This document shows positions 1 through 7,840 of a stretch of DNA of 64,000 nucleotides, piece by piece (position 1 is the stretch's first letter; each line of letters starts with the position of its first letter). The translations under genes and the position numbers were made by a program. Where the stretch lies: contig JAWKIO010000005.1 of assembly GCA_041394265.1 (NCBI GenBank), positions 3,410,001-3,474,000 of the forward strand. Reading direction: 5' to 3'. The notes beneath the pieces are model-generated. The model had not been told where the DNA came from. It saw only the letters and a program-made list of their open reading frames with translations, and searched no databases. The stretch is from Acidimicrobiales bacterium (GTDB lineage Bacteria; Actinomycetota; Acidimicrobiia; Acidimicrobiales; SZUA-35).

Positions 1-8
1 ACGGAACC

Positions 9-1139
9 ATGAAGTTGCTCCGAGCCCTGATCGTCGTTCTCGGGTTCGTCCTGCTGGCCTCGTGTGGCGGCGATGGCGGTTCTGACAGCGCGGGAAGCGA
101 TGTCACGACCGACGAGGGCGACAACGAGGGTGAGCTCGACGCAAGCGGGAGTGAGGGCGAGCCGGTCGAAATCGTCACCGGAGAACTGGAACCGGTGAGT
201 GGTTGCTACGTCACGGCCAGCGAGGTCGATCTCACTCCGGTCTGGGCTGGTCAGGCACCGGGGTTGGCGGTGGCGGTCAGCCGCGACGACCAAGTCATCT
301 ACACCACCCAACCTGCGGACGCCGACACCAATGGGACGGGCGCCTTCAGTGACGTCGACGTCGAGCTGGGAACCGCCTACCGCTACTCGGTCGAGACGAT
401 CGACGCCGACGGCAATCGCAGCGAGGCCATGTCCTGTGGCAGCGGGCAGCTCCTCGCCCAGAGCGGTGAGATCGCCTGCGGCGTGCGGGTCAGCGATGTC
501 GGCCTCCCGGAGGTGAGCTGGGACGGGGTCTTGCTCGTTCAGAAGGTCACCGTCCTGCGCAATGGGACCGAGGTGGGGAGCGATGTCACGAGCCCGTTCG
601 CCGACATCGAAGCCCCGGTCGGCGCAGCGTCCGAGTACTCGATCGTCGTCGCCGACTCGACCGACCAGGGTCGAGCGGAGCAGACGATCGCCTGCGGCGA
701 GGCGACGCCGAACGTGGCCGAGGCTGGTGGCACCTTCGACCTCGCGGGTGCCATCGAAGCGTCGGACAACTTCCCGTCGCCTTACCAGTACGTTCGGCTC
801 CAGCCGATCTGCCCCGGCTGCGACGACACGATCGAGCTCTACCTCGTTCCGTCGACAACCGAGCCGACCGGCCACGAGGTCGCGCAAGCCTGGGCGAACG
901 GATCCGCCACCGACCCGACCGGTCAGCAGTGGGCGTTCGACCCGCTCGACGCCGCTTCGGTGATCGACGAGGCACAGCGAGCAGGAGCCGAGGTCACCTA
1001 CGAGATCGACATCGACACCGGTCTGGTGCGTTCGTGGACGATCGACGGCGTCGGGGTGAAGTACGAGTGTGTCGAGGTCGACACGGCGCCGATCGACATG
1101 CGCGACCGGGCGTGCACGGTCGGCATCTTCAACGATTGA
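9..1139 (+). CDS. Secreted lipoprotein with fibronectin-III-like repeats
   Basis: The 376-residue product has a lipoprotein signal: charged start, hydrophobic stretch and the lipobox LLASC with the lipidated cysteine at residue 19. An acidic, Ser/Gly-rich linker follows (about residues 20-60). Two domains of roughly 80 residues then resemble fibronectin type III folds, with the phrases YRYSVETIDADGN and SEYSIVVAD typical of their last strands. The C-terminal 130 residues carry a CPGC pair and the pattern TYEIDIDTGLVRSW, which resembles small secreted DUF6174-like domains, although I am not sure of that family. It should be anchored outside the membrane. Its specific role is unknown. Only eight bases precede the ATG, so any promoter lies outside the window. 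Confidence 0.75.
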   Translation: MKLLRALIVVLGFVLLASCGGDGGSDSAGSDVTTDEGDNEGELDASGSEGEPVEIVTGELEPVSGCYVTASEVDLTPVWAGQAPGLAVAVSRDDQVIYTTQPADADTNGTGAFSDVDVELGTAYRYSVETIDADGNRSEAMSCGSGQLLAQSGEIACGVRVSDVGLPEVSWDGVLLVQKVTVLRNGTEVGSDVTSPFADIEAPVGAASEYSIVVADSTDQGRAEQTIACGEATPNVAEAGGTFDLAGAIEASDNFPSPYQYVRLQPICPGCDDTIELYLVPSTTEPTGHEVAQAWANGSATDPTGQQWAFDPLDAASVIDEAQRAGAEVTYEIDIDTGLVRSWTIDGVGVKYECVEVDTAPIDMRDRACTVGIFND

Positions 1140-1251
1140 TCACTCGATTCGGTCGAGTCCTCAATCGAAAGGCGTCGTTGCCGATGGTGGGGTCGTGTCA
1201 CTCCTCGCAACCCCCATCACCCTGCCCCGTCATCGACGCTCCGGCGTTCGC

Positions 1252-1368
1252 ATGAGCTGCCACGAGTGCGACGTTGCCTGGACCGGTCCGATCGAATCGA
1301 CGTGCTGGGTGTGTGAAAGCCCGGGGCAGCCCGGTCCGCCGCCATCGATCTATCCCGATATCGACTGA
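1252..1368 (+). CDS. 38-residue zinc-ribbon protein
   Basis: A very small frame lies between a lipoprotein gene and the convergent enoyl-CoA hydratase gene. The product contains two CxxC pairs, CHEC at residues 3-6 and CWVC about 15 residues later, followed by a proline- and glycine-rich tail. Such a pair of CxxC knuckles is the signature of a minimal zinc ribbon. The frame fills the otherwise empty stretch 1140-1397. No ribosome-binding site is obvious before the ATG. The function is unknown; a nucleic-acid or protein-binding adaptor is possible. Confidence is limited by the small size. Confidence 0.5.
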   Translation: MSCHECDVAWTGPIESTCWVCESPGQPGPPPSIYPDID

Positions 1369-1397
1369 TCGCAACGCCAGACCCCGCCCGGGGGCGT

Positions 1398-2177
1398 TCA
1401 CCAGCCGGATGGCACCCAGGGGGCGTCGGCGCGGTCACGGAATGCGGCGATTCCGGCCTGCGCCTCGTCGGATTCGAACAGCTCACGTGACCGTTTGGTG
1501 GTCCACTCGAACGCTGCCGCCTGATCGAGCTCGGGTACCCGAGTGATCAGGTCCTTTGCCGCGGCGAGCGCCAGCGGGCCCCCACGGACGATCATCGAGA
1601 TGTAGTGCTCGATCCGCTCATCGAGGGCGTCGGCGGGAACGGCATCGTTGATCAGACCGACTTCCGCGGCCCGCTGCGGCGTGAATCGCTCCCCGGTGAG
1701 GAACAGCTCGCTCGCATCGGCCCGGCGCATCTTCGGGAGACACACGACCGAGATGACGGCAGGCGCCACACCCAATCGCACCTCGGTGAAGCCGATCTTG
1801 GCGTCGTCACGCATCACCGAGATGTCGCAGACGGCCGCCAGGCCGACACCGCCACCCGTGGCGTGGCCGTCGATTCGGCCGATCACCGGCTTGGGCGACC
1901 CGAGGATGATCTCGAACACCTCGACGAACGTTCGCCCCGAATTGCCGGCGACACCCGGCTTCGCGTCCTTCAGATCGGCGCCGGCGCAGAACGTGTTGCC
2001 GGCGTTGGTCAACACGATCACTCGGACGGCGGAATCGGCGATGGCGTCGTCGAGCGCGTTGGCGAGTTCGTCGACCAACTCGGCACCGAGGGAGTTCTTG
2101 CGTTCGGGCTGGTTGAGGGTGAGCGTGGCCACCCCCCGGTCGAGGGTGACGAGAACGGCGGCAGATGGGTCAGACAT
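1398..2177 (-). CDS. Enoyl-CoA hydratase/isomerase (crotonase family)
   Basis: The 259-residue protein belongs to the crotonase superfamily, which acts on the double bond or acyl group of CoA thioesters, usually in fatty-acid or amino-acid breakdown. It shows NQPERKNSL near the start, the oxyanion-hole segment FCAGADLKD, and the second oxyanion-hole strand GRIDGHATGGGVGLA, followed by FTEVRLGVAP where the catalytic glutamate normally sits. I chose the ATG giving MSDPSAAV; an upstream ATG would add seven residues and run into the divergent HIT gene. The exact substrate cannot be read from sequence. A second crotonase lies at 53979-54842. Confidence 0.88.
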   Translation of the reverse strand: MSDPSAAVLVTLDRGVATLTLNQPERKNSLGAELVDELANALDDAIADSAVRVIVLTNAGNTFCAGADLKDAKPGVAGNSGRTFVEVFEIILGSPKPVIGRIDGHATGGGVGLAAVCDISVMRDDAKIGFTEVRLGVAPAVISVVCLPKMRRADASELFLTGERFTPQRAAEVGLINDAVPADALDERIEHYISMIVRGGPLALAAAKDLITRVPELDQAAAFEWTTKRSRELFESDEAQAGIAAFRDRADAPWVPSGW

Positions 2178-2189
2178 GGCCCCATGATT

Positions 2190-2195
2190 TACCAT
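2190..2195 (+). promoter_or_regulatory. -10 hexamer TACCAT of the HIT gene
   Basis: TACCAT ends 8 bases before the ATG at 2204; no ribosome-binding site lies between. Confidence 0.5.
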
Positions 2196-2203
2196 CACTG
2201 CCC

Positions 2204-2629
2204 ATGCCGTCGATCTTCACGAAAATCATCGAGGGAGAGATCCCGGGCCGGATCCTCTGGGCCGACGATCACTGCTTCGCCATGCTCGACATCCGTCCCC
2301 TGCATCCCGGCCACGTCCTGGTGATCCCTCGGGCTGAGATCGACCACTGGATCGACCTCGAACCGGCCGTGGCCGCCCATCTGATGGAGGTTGCCCAAAT
2401 CATCGGTCGGGCGCAGCAGTCGGTCATCACCTGCGAACGGATCGGCGTGATGATCGCCGGCTTCGAGGTGCCACACACCCACGTGCACGTGGTTCCGCTC
2501 GACTCGATGGCCAATCTCGACTTCCGCAACGCCGACACTCGACCTCTCGCCGACGAGCTCGACGCCATCGCGGAGTCGCTCCGAGTTGCCCTCCGCGACG
2601 CCGGCCATGTCGACGCGGTGCCGGCGTAA
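2204..2629 (+). CDS. HIT-family nucleotide hydrolase
   Basis: The 141-residue protein starts with SIFTKIIEGEIPGRILW and contains HTHVHVVP, the histidine triad HxHxHxx that forms the active site of HIT nucleotide hydrolases and transferases. The length and motif order match the bacterial HinT/HIT branch, cytosolic enzymes that hydrolyse nucleoside phosphoramidates and related dinucleotides. The ATG before PSIFTK is the family start; the upstream ATG at 2165 would add 13 unrelated residues. It is transcribed divergently from the enoyl-CoA hydratase with only 26 bases between the two starts. Confidence 0.92.
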   Translation: MPSIFTKIIEGEIPGRILWADDHCFAMLDIRPLHPGHVLVIPRAEIDHWIDLEPAVAAHLMEVAQIIGRAQQSVITCERIGVMIAGFEVPHTHVHVVPLDSMANLDFRNADTRPLADELDAIAESLRVALRDAGHVDAVPA

Positions 2630-2663
2630 CCGACACCTCACAGCGACGAGCGCTGGCGTCGGG

Positions 2664-3560
2664 TCAGACGCCTTCGATGAAGTCGACCACGGCGCTGGTG
2701 AAGATGTCGTTCTTGTCGCCGGCTACCATGTGGGCAGCGTCGACGACATCGACATAGCCGGCGTGGGGCACCATCTCGAGGAACGCTCGGGCCTCGGTCT
2801 CGGTGACGAGATCACTCTGTCGGCCCCGAATCAGCAGGGTCGGGATCTCGAGCGCCCGAGCGGCGGACTCGACCGGGGAGTACCGCTGGTCGTCCTGCTT
2901 CACGCTCTGACGTGAGGTCAAGAAGGCGGGGTCCCAGTGCCACCGCCATCGTCCGTCGTCACCCCGCCGCAGGTTCTTCTCGAGCCCCGACAGATCGCTG
3001 CGACGAGGGCGATGGGGTTGGTAGGCGGCGATCGCATCAGCTACGTCCTCGAGCGTCTCGAAGCCGTCGACCGCGTTCGACCCCATGAATGACAGGATGC
3101 GGTCGACCCCGGTCGGTGCGGGTTGTGGCGTGATGTCGACGAGCACGATGGCTTCCATGGCCACGCCGGGTCGGGCGGACGCGAGGAGTCCGGTGAGCCC
3201 ACCGAGCGATGCGCCGACCCAGATCACCGAACGATCCAGCCACTCGATCACGCTGAGGGCGTCGTCGGCGAACGCCTCGAGCTGGTAGTCGCCGTCGCCG
3301 GCCCAGCCGCTGTCGCCGTGGCCGCGAAGATCGATCGAGAGGACCTCGTGTCCGTGGCCGGCGAGCACCGCCGCCGTCTGGCCCCACGAGTGACGGGTCT
3401 GCCCGCCGCCGTGAGCGAGGACGACCGGGGTGCGATCGCCGGACCAGTGATCGGCGGCGAGCTGGATCGAGGACGAGGTGGGGAGCGAGACAACAGGCAC
3501 GCCGAGAGCGTGCCACACCTCGTCGTTCATCTCGAACCGAGTCGTGGTGGCTAGGGTCAC
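2664..3560 (-). CDS. Alpha/beta hydrolase
   Basis: The 298-residue protein has the alpha/beta-hydrolase layout: an oxyanion-hole HGGG (in VVLAHGGGQTRHSW), the strand phrase LSIDLRGHGDSG, the nucleophile elbow GASLGG with its serine, and a late histidine in VVDAAHMVAGDK. This suits an esterase, lactonase or epoxide-hydrolase-like enzyme on a small substrate that I cannot name. The GTG at 3560 gives the longest frame; an in-frame ATG at 3530 (MNDEVWHAL) is an alternative start. The gene is divergent from yceH, whose predicted -10 box lies inside the first codons if the GTG start is used, which slightly favours the ATG. Confidence 0.85.
   Translation of the reverse strand: MTLATTTRFEMNDEVWHALGVPVVSLPTSSSIQLAADHWSGDRTPVVLAHGGGQTRHSWGQTAAVLAGHGHEVLSIDLRGHGDSGWAGDGDYQLEAFADDALSVIEWLDRSVIWVGASLGGLTGLLASARPGVAMEAIVLVDITPQPAPTGVDRILSFMGSNAVDGFETLEDVADAIAAYQPHRPRRSDLSGLEKNLRRGDDGRWRWHWDPAFLTSRQSVKQDDQRYSPVESAARALEIPTLLIRGRQSDLVTETEARAFLEMVPHAGYVDVVDAAHMVAGDKNDIFTSAVVDFIEGV
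3552..3557 (+). promoter_or_regulatory. -10 hexamer TAGGGT of yceH
   Basis: TAGGGT ends 8 bases before the ATG at 3566. Confidence 0.5.
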
Positions 3561-3565
3561 CGTCG

Positions 3566-4210
3566 ATGGACCTCACACCAGTTCAGATCCGAGTGCTCGG
3601 TTCACTGCTCGAGAAGGCGGCGACGACGCCAGACCAGTACCCGCTCAGCACCAACGCGTTGGTCACCGCCTGCAATCAGAAATCGAGTCGTGACCCGGTC
3701 GTGCAACTGACCGAGCGCGAGGTCACCGACGCCATTTTCGCGCTCCGCAACGACTATCAGCTCGCCCGCTCGTCGAGCGCCGGCGGGCGCACCCAGAAGC
3801 ATCGCCACATCGTCGACGAGACCTGGGGTCTCAACGAGGAGCAGCAGGCGGTGCTCGCCGTGCTCGCCCTCCGTGGTGCCCAGACGCCGGGTGAGCTGAG
3901 GACTCGTACCGAGCGTTATGTGGGGTTCCCCGACGTCGAAGCCGTCGAGACGATCCTTCTGACGTTGGCCGAGGGCGACGACCCGTTCGTGGTCGACCTC
4001 GGTCGCCAGCCCGGCCAGAGTCAGAACCGCTGGACCCATCTCCTGTCCGGTGAACCCGTGGTTGCCGAACCCACCGTCGGTCGGGCGGCCGCACCACGGG
4101 CTGCCGGGACGACATCGTCCTCGGCTCTGGTCGAGCGCATCGATCAGCTCGAAGCCCGACTGGCGGCGCTCGAAGCCGAACTCGGCATCAGCCCGCGCCA
4201 GGAGTCATGA
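3566..4210 (+). CDS. yceH: YceH family protein (DUF480)
   Basis: The 214-residue protein matches the UPF0502/YceH family along its length: the opening LTPVQIRVLGSLLEKAATTPDQYPLS, then NALVTACNQKSSRDPV, and later ALRGAQTPGELRTRTERY. These segments form two winged-helix folds. Family members are widespread but biochemically obscure. The last 25 residues form a short coiled segment (LVERIDQLEARLAALEAEL). The 3' end overlaps the convergent lipoprotein gene by six bases. Confidence 0.9.
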   Translation: MDLTPVQIRVLGSLLEKAATTPDQYPLSTNALVTACNQKSSRDPVVQLTEREVTDAIFALRNDYQLARSSSAGGRTQKHRHIVDETWGLNEEQQAVLAVLALRGAQTPGELRTRTERYVGFPDVEAVETILLTLAEGDDPFVVDLGRQPGQSQNRWTHLLSGEPVVAEPTVGRAAAPRAAGTTSSSALVERIDQLEARLAALEAELGISPRQES

Positions 4211-5494
4211 CCGAGCCGGCGGCGGCGTCAGCAGCACGAGTTGGCCCTCGAACGCACCGACGACCATGACCGCCTCGACGGTGTCGTCGTCGCCGAAGAA
4301 GGTCACATCGATGTCCCGGCTGACCGCATCGAAATCGATCGACTCGTTGATCTTGTAGGTGACATCGCAGTAGGCATCGCGGCAGTAGCGGCGGAGCGCC
4401 TCACCCGGCTCGTCCTCGAAGGTCGGCATGGCCTCGAGAACAGCGTCGCTGACACCCTCGTTGACGAGATAGCCGGCGGCGCTGTCGTAGTCGCCGTCCC
4501 CGAGCAGGATCAGGAACTCATCGATGAAGGCGATCGCCTCTTCCTCGCCGACGTTGGAGTCGGGGCCGGTGGTGAGGGCACTGAACAGCAGGCGGACACC
4601 ACCGTCGACCGGGATGGTGGTGACACGAAGCGTTTCGCGCACGATTCGGAGCGGATCGGCGTCGAGGTAGGTGGCAAGGGCCTCGGCTTCGAAACCGAAG
4701 GACTCCGCCGGCCGGACGATGTCGGGAGCTCCGTCGCGCTCAAGTTGGATCTCGAGTTCGCGGAGGCCGGCGACGGTGAAGCAGCTCTCGTAGCCATGCC
4801 CATTGGTGCGGTCGTTGGCGTAGCGGCCGAGGAGGGTCACCACGGCATCGGCTTCGGGGAGACCATCGGCGTCGAGTGAGGTGATCACTGGCTCGTCACA
4901 ATCGCCGGGCTCGTCGGCAACCGCAGGGGTGACCAGTTCTTGCTGCTGCTGGATGAAGGCCGGCTTGGCGTCGCTGCCGTCGAGACTGTCGACGAACACA
5001 CCGAAGATGTCGTTGAGTCGATCCTGCTGGCCGTAGCCGGACACTCTTACCACGTCGCAAGGCGACGGTGAGGCGGTGTCGATGAGCTGGGTCAGTTCGA
5101 CCGACGACTCGGTGTCGGGCCCCGGACCCGCCGGCCAGCGAATCTCGATCGTGGTGCCGGCATCGCCGTCCCAGTGGCGAACCAGTTGGTTCTCCAGCGC
5201 GGGGTCTGCCCCGTCGGCCGGGCCATCGAGGCCTTCGGTATCCACGACGGTGTCACCCGTGATCGAGGTGGTCGGGAAGACCGGAAGTTCTGTGCCACAG
5301 AGGACGTCATCAGGCGTGCTGGTCGGGGCCAGGCTGGCCGTGGTGGTGGAGGAGGGGGCCGAGGTGGTGGAAGACGTCGGTTCGGCGCGAGGCTGAGGGT
5401 CGCTCGGGCCGCACCCGACCATCAAGGCGGCCAGCACGAGGGAGAGGGCAGTCGGACGCCATCGGCATCGAACGGCGGAACGCGGCACGGTCAT
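4205..5494 (-). CDS. Large secreted lipoprotein of unknown function
   Basis: The 429-residue product has a lipoprotein signal with lipobox LMVGC (cysteine 28) and then a low-complexity Ser/Thr/Pro linker to about residue 65. The remaining 360 residues contain no motif I can assign. They are acidic, hold a few scattered cysteines and look like two globular domains, the second around TVFFGDDDTVEAVMVVGAF. It should be tethered to the outer face of the membrane. There is no operon partner. Comparison with distant lipoproteins would be needed to say more. Confidence 0.75.
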   Translation of the reverse strand: MTVPRSAVRCRWRPTALSLVLAALMVGCGPSDPQPRAEPTSSTTSAPSSTTTASLAPTSTPDDVLCGTELPVFPTTSITGDTVVDTEGLDGPADGADPALENQLVRHWDGDAGTTIEIRWPAGPGPDTESSVELTQLIDTASPSPCDVVRVSGYGQQDRLNDIFGVFVDSLDGSDAKPAFIQQQQELVTPAVADEPGDCDEPVITSLDADGLPEADAVVTLLGRYANDRTNGHGYESCFTVAGLRELEIQLERDGAPDIVRPAESFGFEAEALATYLDADPLRIVRETLRVTTIPVDGGVRLLFSALTTGPDSNVGEEEAIAFIDEFLILLGDGDYDSAAGYLVNEGVSDAVLEAMPTFEDEPGEALRRYCRDAYCDVTYKINESIDFDAVSRDIDVTFFGDDDTVEAVMVVGAFEGQLVLLTPPPARS

Positions 5495-5503
5495 GACGGC
5501 CCG

Positions 5504-5509
5504 ACGTTA
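5504..5509 (-). promoter_or_regulatory. -10 hexamer TAACGT of the lipoprotein gene
   Basis: Read on the minus strand, TAACGT ends 9 bases before the ATG at 5494. Confidence 0.4.
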
Positions 5510-5607
5510 CTTCGCACTCCTCGGCGGCGGGGTTCGCGGCAGCGGATCGGCGAGTGCATCGGCCCACGTTAACCGGGCGTTGCCCCCAGCGTGAAGCCTG
5601 ACGCGGG

Positions 5608-5613
5608 TAGCCT
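5608..5613 (+). promoter_or_regulatory. -10 hexamer TAGCCT of the thiN gene
   Basis: TAGCCT ends 9 bases before the ATG at 5623. Confidence 0.4.
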
Positions 5614-5622
5614 CAGAGCCGC

Positions 5623-6297
5623 ATGCCGGCTCCGCCCACCACCGATGATCAGCAGTGGCACACGGTGCTGGTATTTGGCGGCGGTGACCCACCAACCGAG
5701 CTCGATCGATCTCGTCTTCCTGCCACTGCATTGGTGATCGCCGCCGACCACGGTGCCGATCATGCGCTGGTATGCGGCCGGCCAGTCGACCTGGTCGTCG
5801 GTGACCTGGACTCGGTGAGCACGCGAGCGCTGGCGGCCGCGTCCGACGCCGGCGCTGCGATCGAGCGTCACCCACGAGAAAAGGACGAATCCGACCTCGA
5901 GTTGGCCCTTCGACGGGCGCTCGACCACTGCCCCCGTCGCATCGTGGTGACCGCCGTGAGCGGTGGGCGGGCTGACCACGAGCTGGCCAACCTCCTCGTC
6001 ATCGCTGGAGCGGCCAACCGCGACGTCGACGTCGACGTGTTCTCCGGTTCCGACCGGTTCCATGTGGTGACGGGTCGACGTCGCTTGGAGGTCGAACCCG
6101 ACCAGATCGTCACGCTGCTGCCGGTCCACGGCCCGGCGATCGGGGTCACCACGCTCGGTCTGCACTACCCGCTCTCGAACGAGACACTCGATGCCGGCAC
6201 CACCCGAGGCATCTCGAACGTGGCTGCCGCATCGAACGTCGAGGTCGAGGTGACCGAGGGAACCGTGCTGGTCGTGCTGCCAGGGGAGCGAACCTGA
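5623..6297 (+). CDS. thiN: Thiamine pyrophosphokinase
   Basis: This 224-residue enzyme transfers pyrophosphate from ATP to thiamine, giving thiamine diphosphate. Diagnostic segments are all present: IAADHGADHAL, the acidic metal site VVGDLDSVS, KDESDLELAL, SGGRADHELANLL, and the thiamine-binding end GTTRGISNV. The length is normal for the bacterial ThiN type. Its TGA shares one base with the ATG of the LCP gene downstream (TGATG), so the two are probably translationally coupled, although their functions are unrelated. Confidence 0.92.
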   Translation: MPAPPTTDDQQWHTVLVFGGGDPPTELDRSRLPATALVIAADHGADHALVCGRPVDLVVGDLDSVSTRALAAASDAGAAIERHPREKDESDLELALRRALDHCPRRIVVTAVSGGRADHELANLLVIAGAANRDVDVDVFSGSDRFHVVTGRRRLEVEPDQIVTLLPVHGPAIGVTTLGLHYPLSNETLDAGTTRGISNVAAASNVEVEVTEGTVLVVLPGERT

Positions 6298-7742
6298 TGG
6301 GCCGACGTCCGCATCGCTCGGCCGGGCAGCGAACGCTGCTGTCGGTCAACATCGTCGCCATCGCTGCGGCCCTTCTGCTGGCTTCGGGGCTCTACTTCGG
6401 CGAGACACGAGCCGAACGGCTCGTGCGCGTACAGCTCTCCGGGTCGCTCACCGAGGTCGAGCGCGACGAGAGCGGCGACCGAGTGTTGAACATCCTGCTC
6501 GTCGGGTCGGACAGCTCGGCCGGCCTCGACCCCGATGATCCGGTCGCCGTCGGTCGTGTCGGGGAGCAGAACTCCGATGTCATGATCATCGCTCATCTCG
6601 ACGAGCGTGACGGCACCGTCGCGCTGCTGTCGCTACCGCGCGATCTCTGGGTCGAGATCTCCGCGACCGGCCGCAACGCGAAGCTGAACAGCGCGTTCGC
6701 GATCGGCGGTCCGGCCGAATTGATCGACACGATCGAACTGAACTTCGGGATTCCCATCAATTTCTATGTCGATGTCGACTTCGCCGGGTTCCGAGGTCTG
6801 GTCGAGGCCGTCGGCAGCGTCGACGTGGCCTTCCCGCAACCGGCACGTGATTGGAACGCTCAACACAACCGGACACAGACCGGGTTCCAGCAGCTCGAGG
6901 CCGGATGCATCGCACTCGGTCCCGAAGAGGCGCTGGCGTACGTGCGATCGCGCCACTACCAGACGATGGATGCCGACGGCGTGTGGCACACCGATCCCGG
7001 CGGCGACCTCGGACGGATCCGCCGGCAGCAAGACTTCCTCAAGCGGCTCATCCGCAAGGCGATCGACCGAGGCGCCCGCAATCCCTTCGTGCTCAACGAT
7101 CTGATCGACTCGACGCTCGAGAGCGTGACCGTCGACCAGGACCTGACGCCGCAACTGCTCGTCGACCTCGGCCGCCGCTACTCGACCTTCGAACCGGAGG
7201 AACTCCAGACCTACAGCTATCCCGGCTTCATCTCGACCGAGGGAGCGCTCAGCATCGTGCGTGGGATGGACACCGAGGCCGCACCGCTCCTCGCGCTGTT
7301 CTCCGGTGCCCCAGTCGACGACCCGAGCACCGTGCTGGTGAGGGTGAAGACCGACGCGGCGACCCGCGACCTGGCGCTCGAGGCGACCGACGGTCTGATC
7401 GAGCTCGGTTTCGATCCGTCCCAGCCCCAGACCATCGAAGCTCCCCCAGGCATCGAGGTACGGTACGGCCCCGACGGCCTTGGCGCAGCGAGGGTCGTGG
7501 TCGCCGCGATCGTCGACAACCCGGGACTGGTGCGGCTCGGTCTCACGGAGAGCGCGCTGACACTGGTGCCGACCGACAGCCTGACCGGACGTGAGGTCAT
7601 CATCTCGTTCGGTGCCCAGCCCGAGGTCGACCCGGCGGAGAGCACCACGACGACCACAACCGACGAGGCCACCGACACCACGGGAACGCTCGTGACCGAG
7701 GTCACCGAGAGTGAACAAACGGCCGTCGATCTGTGCCGTTGA
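6297..7742 (+). CDS. LCP (LytR-CpsA-Psr) cell-wall glycopolymer ligase
   Basis: The 481-residue protein has a short cytoplasmic start, one membrane helix (about residues 16-35) and an extracellular LCP domain. The domain shows LNILLVGSDS, NSDVMIIAHL, LLSLPRDLWV and KLNSAFAIGG, the residues that bind polyprenyl-pyrophosphate glycans. LCP enzymes transfer such glycans to peptidoglycan. A LytR C-terminal domain follows (about residues 345-445), then a Thr/Glu-rich tail. It sits directly before the nucleotide-sugar and glycosyltransferase genes at 7.8-14.7 kb, so attachment of that locus's glycan to the wall is a reasonable inference. Confidence 0.92.
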   Translation: MGRRPHRSAGQRTLLSVNIVAIAAALLLASGLYFGETRAERLVRVQLSGSLTEVERDESGDRVLNILLVGSDSSAGLDPDDPVAVGRVGEQNSDVMIIAHLDERDGTVALLSLPRDLWVEISATGRNAKLNSAFAIGGPAELIDTIELNFGIPINFYVDVDFAGFRGLVEAVGSVDVAFPQPARDWNAQHNRTQTGFQQLEAGCIALGPEEALAYVRSRHYQTMDADGVWHTDPGGDLGRIRRQQDFLKRLIRKAIDRGARNPFVLNDLIDSTLESVTVDQDLTPQLLVDLGRRYSTFEPEELQTYSYPGFISTEGALSIVRGMDTEAAPLLALFSGAPVDDPSTVLVRVKTDAATRDLALEATDGLIELGFDPSQPQTIEAPPGIEVRYGPDGLGAARVVVAAIVDNPGLVRLGLTESALTLVPTDSLTGREVIISFGAQPEVDPAESTTTTTTDEATDTTGTLVTEVTESEQTAVDLCR

Positions 7743-7840
7743 CGGGCGTTTTTGCTTGATCGACGGGCCCGGGGGCCGAAGTACCCTTTGAGTCCATACG
7801 ACGGACGTAGAAGTACGACTGGTGAGAAGGAGACACGGCC

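Noticed and set aside
7718..7753. Possible terminator: AACGGC/GCCGTT stem followed by five T
   Set aside because: The stem is short, the loop is 11 bases, and eight bases separate it from the T-run, so it is too weak to list.
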